A stretch of DNA of 64,000 bases from Streptomyces canus (GTDB lineage: Bacteria > Actinomycetota > Actinomycetes > Streptomycetales > Streptomycetaceae). Shown here piece by piece: positions 41,518 to 50,603 of this stretch; position 1 is the first letter of the stretch; each line of letters begins with the position of its first letter. Location: assembly GCF_030815415.1 (NCBI RefSeq), contig NZ_JAUSWW010000001.1, positions 4,774,001 through 4,838,000 of the forward strand, read 5' to 3'. The notes under the pieces are model-generated. The model did no database searches and was not told the DNA's origin. It worked only from the letters and a program-made list of their open reading frames with translations. The position numbers were made by a program, and so were the translations under genes.

Positions 41518-44500
41518 GCTCCTGCGCCCTCTCCCTGAGAGCCCGCATCCGAATCGGATCGGTGCTGCGCGTGGAGGGCGTCCGCGGCGATATCCGCGAT
41601 CTGCCCAAGGAACGCGGGGTCCGTCATGTAGGACTGGATCTCCTGGGACTCACTGACCGTCCTCAGCACCGCGAGACCGACGGCCCCACTGAAGCCCTCC
41701 GACGCCTTGAGCTGCGCGACAGTGTTGTTCTTCGCCATCGCCACGGCCTCTTCATTGGCGTCGAGGAAGCCCCAGAACGTCGTGATGAAGCCGGAGACGC
41801 TCTCCGGGCTCACGTCCACGCCCTTGGCCTGGAACATCTCGTTCACCCGGTCTATTGCTTCGTCGAGCGGTCCGCGCTTGGGCGCGCTCCCCGACTTGTG
41901 CTCACCGTCGAACTTCGGGAGCGCGATACCTGCGCCGCTGCCCTCGCTCAATGAGTGATCCTCGTTTATAGCGGACGGCACGAGCTTGACGCCTGAGAGC
42001 TGCACACCCTCGAGGTAGCTGTCGTCGTAGTCGTTGCCGTCTGTGCGGAGGTTGCGCCCCAGCAACGTCGCTAGGATCGCGCGGCGGTGCAGTTCGGGGT
42101 CCTGATAGTCGACGATCTGGCTGAGGAACTGCCAGGCATTGCGATAGCTGAGCACATCCGCACGGAAGCCCTCCAGCGTCTCCTTTTGAGCCTTGTCCTT
42201 AGACAGCACTGCCTGACGCCACTGGCCGCTCCAGCGGTTCTTTATCGGCGACAACGCCTTGGCAATCGCCTCGCCGCCGGCATCAGCGAGGAATGCGTCG
42301 GCGACGGCGTTCATCTCCTCGTGTGTGTAGAGTCCGGCCGTGTCGAGCCGCTCGCCGATCGTGATCAGCACGTTAGGGTCGATGTCTCCGTCGACGTGGG
42401 CGTCGGAGTAGTAGAGCTTGAAGTCTTCCTGGACACTGGCCGGCGTGTTGCGAAAGTCGACGACCATGGGAGCGGTCTTACCCGGGTAGATGCGGTTCAG
42501 CCTCGAAAGGGTCTGAACGGTGGCGACGCCGGAGAGCTTCTTGTCGACGTACATTGCCATGAGGCGGGGCTCGTCGAAGCCTGTCTGGAACTTGTTGGCG
42601 ACGATGAGAACACGGTAGATGCCCTCCTCGCGGAATGCTTTGGCGACGTCGCTGCGGCCGTTGAGTGAGACCTCGGTGACGTTCTCGCCGGTCTCGTCAG
42701 TGAGCGAGCCCGAGAACGCCACCAGCGTGGTCATATCGTCGTACCCCTGGGACGCGATGTACGCGTCCATCTTCTTCGACCAGCTCAGAGCCTCCATACG
42801 TGTGCTCGTCACCACCATGGCCCTCGCTTCGCCGTCGAGCATATGCATGACGTTTCGCCGGAAGTGCTCGACCACAACCCGGACCTTTTGGGCGATCGCG
42901 GTCGGGTGGAGGCGGGCGTAGCGGACGATGTTGGAGACCGCTTCGCCGGTGTTGACCTGGATCTCGCTTTCGGAATCCTCGCCCTCAAGCGTTCTCTTCA
43001 CCCGGAGGAACATGTCGTAGGTCGAATAGTTGGCGAGCACGTCGAGGATGAAACCCTCTTCGATCGCCTGGGCCATCGTGTAGGTATCAAAGGCCTCCCA
43101 CCGGCCGTCGCGCTCGGTGCCGAACAGGCGCAGCGTCTTTGCCTTAGGCGTCGCGGTGAGTGCGACGAAGGTGATGTTGCTGGACGCCGCGATCGCCGAG
43201 TCCTTCGCCCTGAGCAGGTCGTCCGCGCCGATGTCGTCCTCGTCGGGGTCCAGGTCCACGTCAGCGAGCAGCTCCTTGAGCTGGCGCGCGGTGGAGCCTG
43301 ATTGGGACGAGTGCGCCTCGTCCGCCACAATCGCCCAGCGCCTGCCGCGCAGGTCCTCCGTGTCCTCGATGAGCTTCATGACCTCGGGGAACGTCTGCAG
43401 GGTGCAGGTGATGATGTGGTCACCCTCGAGGAGCGCTTTCTTCAACTGCGGCGACTTCGCGCCGGACTTCTCGCCGACAGTGACGACGAGCCCCTGGCTT
43501 GACTGCACCAGGCTCATGTCCTCGCGGATGTTCTCGTCGAGGGCGGTCCGGTCGGTGACAACGATGACCGAGTCGAAGGTCGACTGTGAGTCGGCGCTCA
43601 TGTGGCGGATCAGGCGGTGGCTGAGCCAGGCGATCGTTTTGGTCTTGCCCGAGCCGGCCGAGTGCCAGATCAGGTAGCGCTTGCCCGTGCCGTTCGACTC
43701 GATGTCGGCGATGACTCGCTCGACCGCGCGCAGCTGGTGGAAGCGGGGGAAGACCAGTCGGCCCTCGCTCTTCTTCCCGGACTTGCGTGGTTCGAAGAGC
43801 GCGAAGTCCTTCAGGATGCGCGTGAACATCGGGCGCGCGAGAATCTCGCGCCACAGGTAGTTCGTCGACGAACCAGTGCCTGAGGGCGGGTTGCCCGCGT
43901 GACCTTCGTTGCCCTGATTGAAGGGCAGGAACACCGTGTCCCCACCTTGCAGCTTCGTCGTCATATAGACAAGGTCGTTGGAGACCGCGAAGTGCACTAG
44001 CGCACGCCCGGGCGCGAGCAGCGGACGGTTCTTCCCGGGCTTGCGGTCCTCCTTGTACTGGCGGATCGCGTGGTTGACGGTCTGGGTGTTGTCAGTCTTG
44101 AGCTCCATCGTCACGACCGGCAGGCCATTGGCGAGGAGCACGACGTCGATACTCTCGTTGGTGGTCTTGTCGAAGCGCACCTGGCGCAGGATGCGCAGGC
44201 GGGCAGAAGCGGCCGCCTCTACGACCTCGGTCAGGTTCGGGTTCGCCGGCGGGAACGCCATCAGAGGGCCGAACTTCGCGGCCGGACGGCCGATCTGGGC
44301 GTAAGAGAAGCCCTTGCGTAGCACGCCGAGCAGCCCGCCGACCGGGTGTCCGGTCGTCGGGTCCATCCGCGTGGCCTTGGCGAGCTCCTTGGTGATGTGG
44401 TCGAGCAGCTTGCGCTCAGCATCGGTCCGCTGACTGTCGACCAAATCGCCGGGGACGGCCTTCTCATACTCATCCGGATACTGAGTGCTGAGCCAATGCA

Positions 44501-44639
44501 GCACGTCTGCGGGCATCATCGCGAGACCGACGTCCCAGCCGGGCAGCTTCCCGTCGCCCTCGTACAGCCAGCCTCGCTCCGCGAGCTCATCGCAGAGGTT
44601 GCTCTCAAACTCGGACTCCATCAGCTGTGCGTGACCCAT
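41514..44639 (-). CDS. hsdR: Type I restriction endonuclease subunit R
   Basis: A 1041-residue motor-nuclease subunit. The N-terminal PD-(D/E)xK nuclease has VVTMELKTDN near 172-181. Helicase motifs follow: Walker A WHSAGSGKTKT near 325 and DEAH in VADEAHSSQSG near 440, with SF2 motifs to about 750 and a helical C-terminus. It translocates DNA from unmethylated sites and cleaves remotely. ATG 44639 overlaps the hsdS stop by one base. No frameshift is seen. Confidence 0.95.
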   Translation of the reverse strand: MGHAQLMESEFESNLCDELAERGWLYEGDGKLPGWDVGLAMMPADVLHWLSTQYPDEYEKAVPGDLVDSQRTDAERKLLDHITKELAKATRMDPTTGHPVGGLLGVLRKGFSYAQIGRPAAKFGPLMAFPPANPNLTEVVEAAASARLRILRQVRFDKTTNESIDVVLLANGLPVVTMELKTDNTQTVNHAIRQYKEDRKPGKNRPLLAPGRALVHFAVSNDLVYMTTKLQGGDTVFLPFNQGNEGHAGNPPSGTGSSTNYLWREILARPMFTRILKDFALFEPRKSGKKSEGRLVFPRFHQLRAVERVIADIESNGTGKRYLIWHSAGSGKTKTIAWLSHRLIRHMSADSQSTFDSVIVVTDRTALDENIREDMSLVQSSQGLVVTVGEKSGAKSPQLKKALLEGDHIITCTLQTFPEVMKLIEDTEDLRGRRWAIVADEAHSSQSGSTARQLKELLADVDLDPDEDDIGADDLLRAKDSAIAASSNITFVALTATPKAKTLRLFGTERDGRWEAFDTYTMAQAIEEGFILDVLANYSTYDMFLRVKRTLEGEDSESEIQVNTGEAVSNIVRYARLHPTAIAQKVRVVVEHFRRNVMHMLDGEARAMVVTSTRMEALSWSKKMDAYIASQGYDDMTTLVAFSGSLTDETGENVTEVSLNGRSDVAKAFREEGIYRVLIVANKFQTGFDEPRLMAMYVDKKLSGVATVQTLSRLNRIYPGKTAPMVVDFRNTPASVQEDFKLYYSDAHVDGDIDPNVLITIGERLDTAGLYTHEEMNAVADAFLADAGGEAIAKALSPIKNRWSGQWRQAVLSKDKAQKETLEGFRADVLSYRNAWQFLSQIVDYQDPELHRRAILATLLGRNLRTDGNDYDDSYLEGVQLSGVKLVPSAINEDHSLSEGSGAGIALPKFDGEHKSGSAPKRGPLDEAIDRVNEMFQAKGVDVSPESVSGFITTFWGFLDANEEAVAMAKNNTVAQLKASEGFSGAVGLAVLRTVSESQEIQSYMTDPAFLGQIADIAADALHAQHRSDSDAGSQGEGAGA

Positions 44640-45832
44640 CAGGCGACTTCCTTCCGTCCGGTCACGACATCAGTGATCAGTGCTGAGCGACGCTTGAGGA
44701 GCAGCGATTTGAGTTCGGCGACTTTCGCAAGCATGGCGTCGATTCGGCCGGTAACATCGTCGAGGTGATCAGCGACGTGGAGCTGTTCGTCGAGGGGCAC
44801 ATAGTTCATCGGGAGCCCGGCGAAGGTCGTCCAGTTCCGGAAATCGATCGACCTTTGCCGGACTGAGGAGGCATAGGCCTCGAGGAAGCCGTTCGCAGAG
44901 AGCGCGCGCAGCGCCCAAGCCATGAACCGCTCGGATGCAAGCGGCGTCGCCGTGCAAACATGGTAAACAGGGCTGGCCTTGCCACGGTCTTCCGAAACGC
45001 CTACCGCGCCTGCAAAACCATCGAGTCCGTGGAAGACGAAGTCACCTGGCTCCACACCCTGGTAACCGTGCTCGCTGAACGACATGGTGAATCCGTCTTC
45101 CCGCCGACGGGAACGTAGAGCGACCTGTCCGTCACGGAAAGCTGTCACCACGCCGTCTCCCTCACGGAGGTCTCGTGACTGCTTCGTTAGCATCAGCCCG
45201 ACTTTGATGACATCGCCGGCCTCGGCCTCAGTGAGTCGCTTCCCCAGCCCGACAAGGTACGTGCGATGCAGCGTAGACAACTGCGCCTTGAGTCGATCGA
45301 GCTTGTCGATCATCGAGTCAATCTCACCGACCTCACGGTCGAGATAGCCAGCAATAGCGATCTGCGTTTCACGGTCGAATTCGGGAACAGGAAGTCGAGA
45401 CACCGTGCCCAACGAGATAGATACGCGAGTCACACCGAAGGCACTATTTAGCCAATATCCCTTCGCTGCATCGGATTCGAGATACCAGTACAGAAATTTC
45501 GGATGAATCCGCTCGCAATACGGCCGGAGAAGCGAAAGATGATAGGCGCATACCATATCTTCAGTGGAAGATTCAACGATGGCGGGGATGCCGATGTCAT
45601 CCGGTGTTTCTGAATCCTTGGTGATGATGATGTCGCTGGCGCGCAGTCCGAAACGAGCAATATGCTCATCCGACGCCGTGGCGCCCATCAGCGCCAACTC
45701 CGATGTAATAATCTTCTGGTAGTAAACATCGGTGTAATTGACGAGGCGGACCGGAATTTCGTTCGGGTCAGACTTCTTGTCAACGTTTGACGGTCGAATA
45801 TCGGCAAACGACCAAAGCGGCGCAGTTTTCAC
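44639..45832 (-). CDS. hsdS: Type I restriction specificity subunit S
   Basis: A 397-residue subunit with two target-recognition domains, each followed by a conserved coiled-coil spacer. The spacers are FDRETQIAIAGYLDREVGEI with its helix near 155-200, and LDEQLHVADHLDDVTGRIDA near 350-385. The two-domain layout implies a bipartite recognition site that cannot be read from sequence. The start overlaps hsdM by ATGA. Confidence 0.93.
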   Translation of the reverse strand: MKTAPLWSFADIRPSNVDKKSDPNEIPVRLVNYTDVYYQKIITSELALMGATASDEHIARFGLRASDIIITKDSETPDDIGIPAIVESSTEDMVCAYHLSLLRPYCERIHPKFLYWYLESDAAKGYWLNSAFGVTRVSISLGTVSRLPVPEFDRETQIAIAGYLDREVGEIDSMIDKLDRLKAQLSTLHRTYLVGLGKRLTEAEAGDVIKVGLMLTKQSRDLREGDGVVTAFRDGQVALRSRRREDGFTMSFSEHGYQGVEPGDFVFHGLDGFAGAVGVSEDRGKASPVYHVCTATPLASERFMAWALRALSANGFLEAYASSVRQRSIDFRNWTTFAGLPMNYVPLDEQLHVADHLDDVTGRIDAMLAKVAELKSLLLKRRSALITDVVTGRKEVA

Positions 45833-47775
45833 TCGTGGCTCACCGACTCGAACATCTCCGCCAGCTCGCCCATGATTCGCTGCACTTCGGCGTCGATCTC
45901 CGCCAGCGGGCGCGGTTCCTCGGGTACGTAGAAGATCCGCGTGAACGCGATTTCGTTACCTGCCTTGGCCTTGTTCGCGTCGTACAGCGCATCGGGCGCG
46001 AAAGGCAGCACCATGCGCTTCATGTGGTCGTCGAGGTCCTCGCTCAGCGGGACGCGTTCAGTGATCTTCCAGCCATCTGCGACGACCGGGTTCCCTTTGC
46101 GGTCGACGGCAAGCGGTGCGGCGTCGTCGGGCACGCCCATCGCCTTCATCGCCGCGTCGATGAAACCGATCGATACCTTGATCGCCGCCGCTTTCGCGGC
46201 AGCAGGGAGCGCCTTCGGGAGCTCGTTCCACGGCGTGCCGTCAAGCGATTCGAGGACCGCGATGTGCGCGTCGGTGAAGTCGCGATGGGCACGCAGGGCG
46301 TCGATGACGCTGTCGTCAACGTGGGTTGCGAGGCGCGCCTGCTTGGCTACCGGCACATCGAGGAACATGAAGTCGTCAGGACTCATCACACGCGAGATCG
46401 CCGGGTCCGCACTGTCGAACGCGCGATAGGCCTCGAGCACAGCAAGACGACCGCTCTTGGTCAGCCTGCGCCGCTTATCACCCATGTTCTTCACCATCGG
46501 CTCCCATTGACCGGAGGCGTCGATGAGCTGAATCTTGCCCTTGCGCTCAGCATCCTTGTTCGTGTCCAGGATCCAAACGTAGGTCGCGATCCCAGTGCCG
46601 TAGAACATGTCGGCAGGCAGGGCGATGATCGCGTCGATGAGGTCCTCTTCGAGAAGCCACTGCCGGATAGCGGTCGGCCCCTTATCGCTGGCGAACAGCG
46701 GAGAGGCGTTGGAGACTACCGCGGCACGGCCGCCCTGGCCGTTTTTGCTGGGCGGGCTGAGCTTCGAGGCGCAATGCGCGAGGAACAGCATCTGACCGTC
46801 GCTGGTGCTCGGCAGACCGTGGCTAAATCGCGACCCGGAGACCTTCACTTGTTCGCGAATTGACTTCTGATCCGCCGACCAGTCCTTGCCGAACGGCGGG
46901 TTAGAGAGTACGTAGTCGAAGGTCTGACCGTCGTGGAGGTCTGTGGTGAGAGTGTTGCCCTGCTGGATCGCGTCCGGTCGACCGCCCTGGATGAGTAGAT
47001 CCGCCTTGCCGAGGGCAAATGCGGACGGCATAAGTTCCTGGCCGTAGAGCGTTACGTCGATCTTCTGGTTCATGCGCTTCAGCGCCTCTTGCGCGATTAG
47101 CAGCATGCCGCCGGATCCAGCGGTCGGGTCGTAGATCGAGCGCAAGGTGCTCTCCCCAGCGAGCGTGTCGTCGTCGTTGGCGATCAGCACGTCGACCATG
47201 AGCTTGATCGCATCGCGCGGCGTATAGAAGGCACCTGCGGCCTTCCCCTTCTTATTGAATGCGCGGTACATGACGTCCTCGAAGACGTCACCCATGGCCG
47301 TATTAGCGAGAGCCTTCGGGGACAAGTCAAGGGTCGAAAAGTGCTTGACGACGGCGTGCAGCCGGTTCGCCTCGGCGAGCACCTTCGCGCGCCGTGCGAA
47401 GTCGAACGCGACCCAGATGTCGGCAATGTTGCTCGAGAACCCATCGATGTAGCTCTTCAGTGACTTCTCGACGTTGTCATCGACCGATGCGATCGTGGCG
47501 AGGTCGAGCGGCGAGACGTTGTAGAAGCTGAGCTTAAACCGGTCCTTGACTGCGATGTCGATCAGATGCTGAGGCATGCGGCTGAGCGCGTCGACGTATT
47601 TGATCACCTCGTCCTTGGTGTCCGCGAGCATGCACTCCAACCGCCGGAGCACCGTGAACGGCAGGATGTAGTCGCCGTAGTCCTCCTCATCGACGATGTT
47701 GCGCAGGTACTTGTCCGCCGTGTCCCAGACGATGCGCGCCGTCGTGCTCTTCGATGCCTTCGTCGGCTCCGTCAT
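45829..47775 (-). CDS. hsdM: Type I restriction modification methyltransferase subunit M
   Basis: A 648-residue N6-adenine methyltransferase. SAM motif DPTAGSGGM lies near 215-223 and catalytic NPPF near 291-294, with an N-terminal helical HsdM domain from IVWDTADKYLRNIV. ATG 47775 was chosen because this domain starts there with AGGGACG upstream; in-frame starts at 47805 and 47961 would add poorly conserved residues. First gene of the coupled hsdM-hsdS-hsdR-XRE operon. Confidence 0.95.
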   Translation of the reverse strand: MTEPTKASKSTTARIVWDTADKYLRNIVDEEDYGDYILPFTVLRRLECMLADTKDEVIKYVDALSRMPQHLIDIAVKDRFKLSFYNVSPLDLATIASVDDNVEKSLKSYIDGFSSNIADIWVAFDFARRAKVLAEANRLHAVVKHFSTLDLSPKALANTAMGDVFEDVMYRAFNKKGKAAGAFYTPRDAIKLMVDVLIANDDDTLAGESTLRSIYDPTAGSGGMLLIAQEALKRMNQKIDVTLYGQELMPSAFALGKADLLIQGGRPDAIQQGNTLTTDLHDGQTFDYVLSNPPFGKDWSADQKSIREQVKVSGSRFSHGLPSTSDGQMLFLAHCASKLSPPSKNGQGGRAAVVSNASPLFASDKGPTAIRQWLLEEDLIDAIIALPADMFYGTGIATYVWILDTNKDAERKGKIQLIDASGQWEPMVKNMGDKRRRLTKSGRLAVLEAYRAFDSADPAISRVMSPDDFMFLDVPVAKQARLATHVDDSVIDALRAHRDFTDAHIAVLESLDGTPWNELPKALPAAAKAAAIKVSIGFIDAAMKAMGVPDDAAPLAVDRKGNPVVADGWKITERVPLSEDLDDHMKRMVLPFAPDALYDANKAKAGNEIAFTRIFYVPEEPRPLAEIDAEVQRIMGELAEMFESVSHE

Positions 47776-48115
47776 GCCTGCTCGTCCCTGCCTCGCCGCC
47801 ATACTGCCTGTATCAGAGACTTTACACGGGTGGATTATTAGCAAGGTGACATTCCGACTCGCGTCTGGACTGATCCGACGCAAGATGTCACCCCGCAATG
47901 AGGCCGATGCCGTCCGCAGGAAGTAGACGTGCCAGACCGTCCGGGGAACCAAAGGGAACACCAGGGCACCAACCCGCCAGGCGATGGGACGCCGTCAGCA
48001 CTCCAGCCCAGGTCAGCCATGCAACCGCCCGCAGGCCAGCTCAGCTTCCCAAGCTAATGGCACCCTCGGCGGAGAGCGAGGCCCAACTGCCAGTGCGGCG
48101 TGAGAGCCTCCGGCC
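47776..48115. other. Promoter region of the restriction operon
   Basis: About 340 bases upstream of hsdM and divergent from the gene at 48116. No gene supported; promoter elements not assignable by eye. Confidence 0.4.
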
Positions 48116-48431
48116 ATGAGCTACGACCTGGCTGTGTGGGAGGGCGCGCGCCCAGCGGACGACAAGGCGGCCCCACGAGCGTTCACGAACCTCTATGAGC
48201 ACTACGTCGACACGGATGTTGAGCATCCGCCGACCGAACGCATAGCGGCTTACGTGGCCGGCCTCCTGGAGCGGTGGTGTGACTTGACCGAGGACGAGGA
48301 GGACACCTCCCCCTGGTCGACGGGGCCGATGATGGAGCATGGCTGAGGAGGCCTCCACCTACGCGGCGGACCTTGCAGACTCAATAAGGCTGGTCTGCTT
48401 CGACCCTCAGCAGAACCGGCTCAGGCCCTGA
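48116..48431 (+). pseudogene. Small conserved Streptomyces protein, internally deleted
   Basis: The first frame gives MSYDLAVWEGARPADD through SPWSTGPMMEHG and stops at 48346 (76 aa). The +1 frame from 48339 then reads EEASTYAADLADS and ends VCFDPQQNRLRP at 48431, which is the usual C-terminus of this family as I recall it. A stretch of about 20 residues between the two parts seems to have been lost with a frame change. Family function is unknown to me. Confidence 0.55.
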
Positions 48432-48530
48432 GGCTGGGAGCGCGCTCCCGTCCCAGTTTCCGTCTCATTCAGCGCCGTTCACGGACGTTCAGACGGGACC
48501 AGAGTCGGTAGACGCTCAGACGATCGACCG

Positions 48531-48605
48531 CCCATGAACGCAGGCGAACGGCCCCGTCCAAGCCCCCAGGACCACCACCACAGTTGGAAAGCGTGTTGGC
48601 CGCGC
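48531..48605. repeat. Dispersed repeat, copy A
   Basis: Begins CCCATGAACGCAGGCGAACG and ends CCACAGTTGGAAAGCGTGTTGG. A related copy lies at 60685-60757, with most positions matching. The copies contain an inverted repeat capable of a terminator-like hairpin. Confidence 0.6.
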
Positions 48606-48609
48606 GGGT

Positions 48610-48993
48610 TCAGCAGGTGCCTGGTCGTGCCGCGCCTGGTTGGGATTGTCGAACGCCAGTGCACGCCACCAGCGTGTTGCCGTCCGCACCGAGAAACAGC
48701 ATGAAGATCCACGATCCGTCGGCAGTCCTGATCTGCCCCAGTCGAACCGGTCGGCTGTATAGGTCGAGGCGTTGCACGGCCCGGGCCAAGCCGGAGGTCT
48801 CGATGCCGCTCCGAAGGGTGTGCCGGAGTCGACGGCCGAGACCGTCGCGAGCGACTTGGGAGACGTTGTTCCGTCCCAGACGACGTATGAAGCGCCAGCG
48901 CGGAGTGCAGCGAGAGCGGCCGACGACGTGTCGTCGCCACCATCCCAGCAGCCGTTCGAGCTGTTCCCGATCCGTGGCCCCACCCTGAGGCAC
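48610..48993 (-). CDS. Hypothetical protein, possibly real
   Basis: A 127-residue frame from GTG 48993. The product is Arg-rich with plausible secondary structure (LGQIRTADGSWIFMLFLGAD). The overlapping frames look compositional. No motif is recognised and the ribosome site is weak, so this may be a decayed gene. Confidence 0.35.
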   Translation of the reverse strand: MPQGGATDREQLERLLGWWRRHVVGRSRCTPRWRFIRRLGRNNVSQVARDGLGRRLRHTLRSGIETSGLARAVQRLDLYSRPVRLGQIRTADGSWIFMLFLGADGNTLVACTGVRQSQPGAARPGTC

Positions 48994-49300
48994 AGACGAA
49001 CCCCGCTATCGAACCGCTCATCAGATGTCAGCCCACCTGGCCCGGCTCGAACGGGCTGGTCCCCTCGACAACGGGCCGGTGCTGCGGGTCTACAGCACGC
49101 CAGCCGACGCAGGCAGACTCATCGTAGGACAGCCGTCAGCGCCCTTGCACCGGTGTTTCCCACACGGCAGAAGGAGCAAGGCTGAGTGTCTAACTGCGTG
49201 ACGACGCCGACGAACAACGGCGGACGAGGGCGAACGTCTGCGGACCGTCAGCGCAGGTGAGAGGCGCACCAACCCAAGGCAGCACCCATACCCAAGTTGC

Positions 49301-49357
49301 TTCGGGACGAAGAGGTCGTGGGTTCAAATCCCGCCACCCCGACAGCCAAAACAGCAG
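49301..49357 (+). other. attR of the integrated element
   Basis: A perfect 57-base copy of attL containing only the 3' half of tRNA-Pro. The bases before it do not pair as a 5' tRNA half, so this is not a functional tRNA gene. Confidence 0.93.
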
Positions 49358-49360
49358 CTC

Positions 49361-49394
49361 AGGGCCGGTTTCCCCTCCATGGGAAACCGGCCCT
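49361..49394 (+). terminator. Displaced native tRNA-Pro terminator
   Basis: AGGGCCGGTTTCCC pairs perfectly with GGGAAACCGGCCCT around CTCCAT, starting four bases after attR. It occupies the place a terminator would have had behind tRNA-Pro before integration. Confidence 0.75.
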
Positions 49395-49460
49395 GACTCG
49401 TTCCATAGCGTCCCTGGGGAGTGAACGGGGAGTGGATCAAGGAAATCGACTCCCCGAGCG

Positions 49461-49785
49461 TCACGCCTGACGCGCTCTCAGCAGCACATCGAGCGCGCGC
49501 ACCGGTGAGCGCGCGTGCATGGCAGACCGTGCCGCCAACGCTTCCTCCCACTGCTCGGTCAGTTCGTCCATGAGCCGGTTCCTCATCCGCGCCGTGATGT
49601 GCGAGTAGCGGGCTTGCACTGAACCGTCCTCGTGTCCCATTCGTTCGTCCATGAGTTTGGGTGGGGTCCCGAGTTCCTCCATGACTGTCTTGTGGGAGTG
49701 CCTGAGCCCGTGCGGAGTGAGACCTCGTGCGATCGGCAGCCAGCATGCGTCGGCGCGGCCCGAGGCATTCCGGCCCCGCGCCGGC
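49461..49785 (-). pseudogene. C-terminal remnant of a second tyrosine integrase
   Basis: Reads CWLPIARGLTPHGLRHSHKT, MDERMGHEDG and ARYSHIT, the R-H-R, GH and Tyr boxes of a Streptomyces integrase, ending LLRARQA. The N-terminal two thirds are missing; unrelated sequence begins near 49,760-49,790. Its position just beyond attR marks an older element that used the same tRNA site. Confidence 0.8.
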
Positions 49786-49787
49786 AC

Positions 49788-50192
49788 CCCGGCCTGGACA
49801 ACCACTTCGTGGTGGACCCAGCCAAGTTCGACTTCTACGCGATGGACTGCTATCGCCTGGTCGGTGAGGACAAGCTCGCGCGCACGCTCGCCGAAGAGGT
49901 ACTGAGGGCAGGAACGGACTTCGACGGCACCGAGCGCTCGCCAATGCGCAACGCGGAAGCGCGGGTCACGCTCGGAGTCACGGCGGCGCGTGAGGGCGAC
50001 TTGGAGCAGGCACTCATCATGGGTGAGCGGGCTCTCGAAGGGGACCGTCAGTCGGTGCCGTCGCTCATCATGACCAGCCGCGAACTCGCTGCCGAGATGC
50101 GGCGCCGGTACAGCTCCGAACCGGGGGCACAGGACTACCTCGCGCGGCTTCACTCGCTCGCTGAGCAGAAGCCGGGTTTCATGCCCCGATGA
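49788..50192 (+). pseudogene. C-terminal fragment of an XRE/TPR-type regulator
   Basis: The frame reads FVVDPAKFDFYAMDCYRLVG then KLARTLAEEVLRAGTDFDG and ends GFMPR, the tetratricopeptide-like tail typical of large Streptomyces XRE regulators. The N-terminal DNA-binding part is absent, cut at the junction with the integrase remnant. Confidence 0.65.
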
Positions 50193-50529
50193 TCCCTAGC
50201 CTCGGGCTTTCACGAACCGGGCGGTCCACGGCTTGATCACAGCTGCGAGAAGTACTCCTGACCAGCGGCATCGGGGCTTGCCGAGGGTCCGGTTGGGTGC
50301 GAGGAGAGAAGCACCCCTCAGGTGAAGCGGGCGTACCCCCTTGGGGTACTCCCCGGTCGCCGTCGCGTGTCCGTCTATGCTCGCAGTGATGAGGTCGCCC
50401 GCACGGTAAAGAACGGGACCCGGGGTGCGGTCAGGGTCGTTTGCCTCATCACCATCGTGTGGTGGAATCCGCGTAGCCAACCTCGCGGAGTTACCCGAGC
50501 AGGTTGTCCGACGAGTGGCCCCAAGAGCA
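50193..50529. other. Unassigned sequence before the IS
   Basis: No gene or RNA is supported. Short frames here look like degraded mobile DNA. Confidence 0.4.
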
Positions 50530-50600
50530 GAAAGTGCCCCTGACCAGCGAGAATGAGGATTGTCTAGGCCCTCGTTCCCGCGTCCGTCGGAGGCACTTTC
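50530..50600. repeat. Head-to-head IS-end-like inverted repeat
   Basis: GAAAGTGCC (50530-50538) and GGCACTTTC (50592-50600) flank a dyad centred on CTAG at 50564-50567; intervening blocks GAGAATGAGGA and CCTCGTTCCCG are also related. It looks like two similar IS 5' ends abutting in opposite directions. Confidence 0.5.
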
Positions 50601-50603
50601 CAG

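Larger units (their letters stand above)
30452..49357. mobile_element. AICE (pSAM2-like integrative and conjugative element) in tRNA-Pro
   Basis: An 18.9-kb element bounded by 57-bp direct repeats, with modules in typical AICE order. Integrase, excisionase and RepSA-like initiator come first, then small Spd-type spread proteins and an FtsK/SpoIIIE-type Tra, then a GntR repressor, Pif-like NUDIX and an ATP-binding protein. Cargo follows: pentapeptide-repeat protein, an XRE regulator and a type I restriction system. All the core AICE genes appear intact except for the unusual Rep start codon. I did not recognise a Pra-type activator. Confidence 0.92.

Noticed and set aside
48479..49021. A 180-codon minus frame overlapping the hypothetical at 48610
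   Set aside because: Ser/Arg/Thr-rich product without motif; the 48610 frame looks more protein-like.
49301..49342. A second tRNA-Pro at attR
   Set aside because: Only the 3' half is present; the upstream bases do not pair to form acceptor or D arms.
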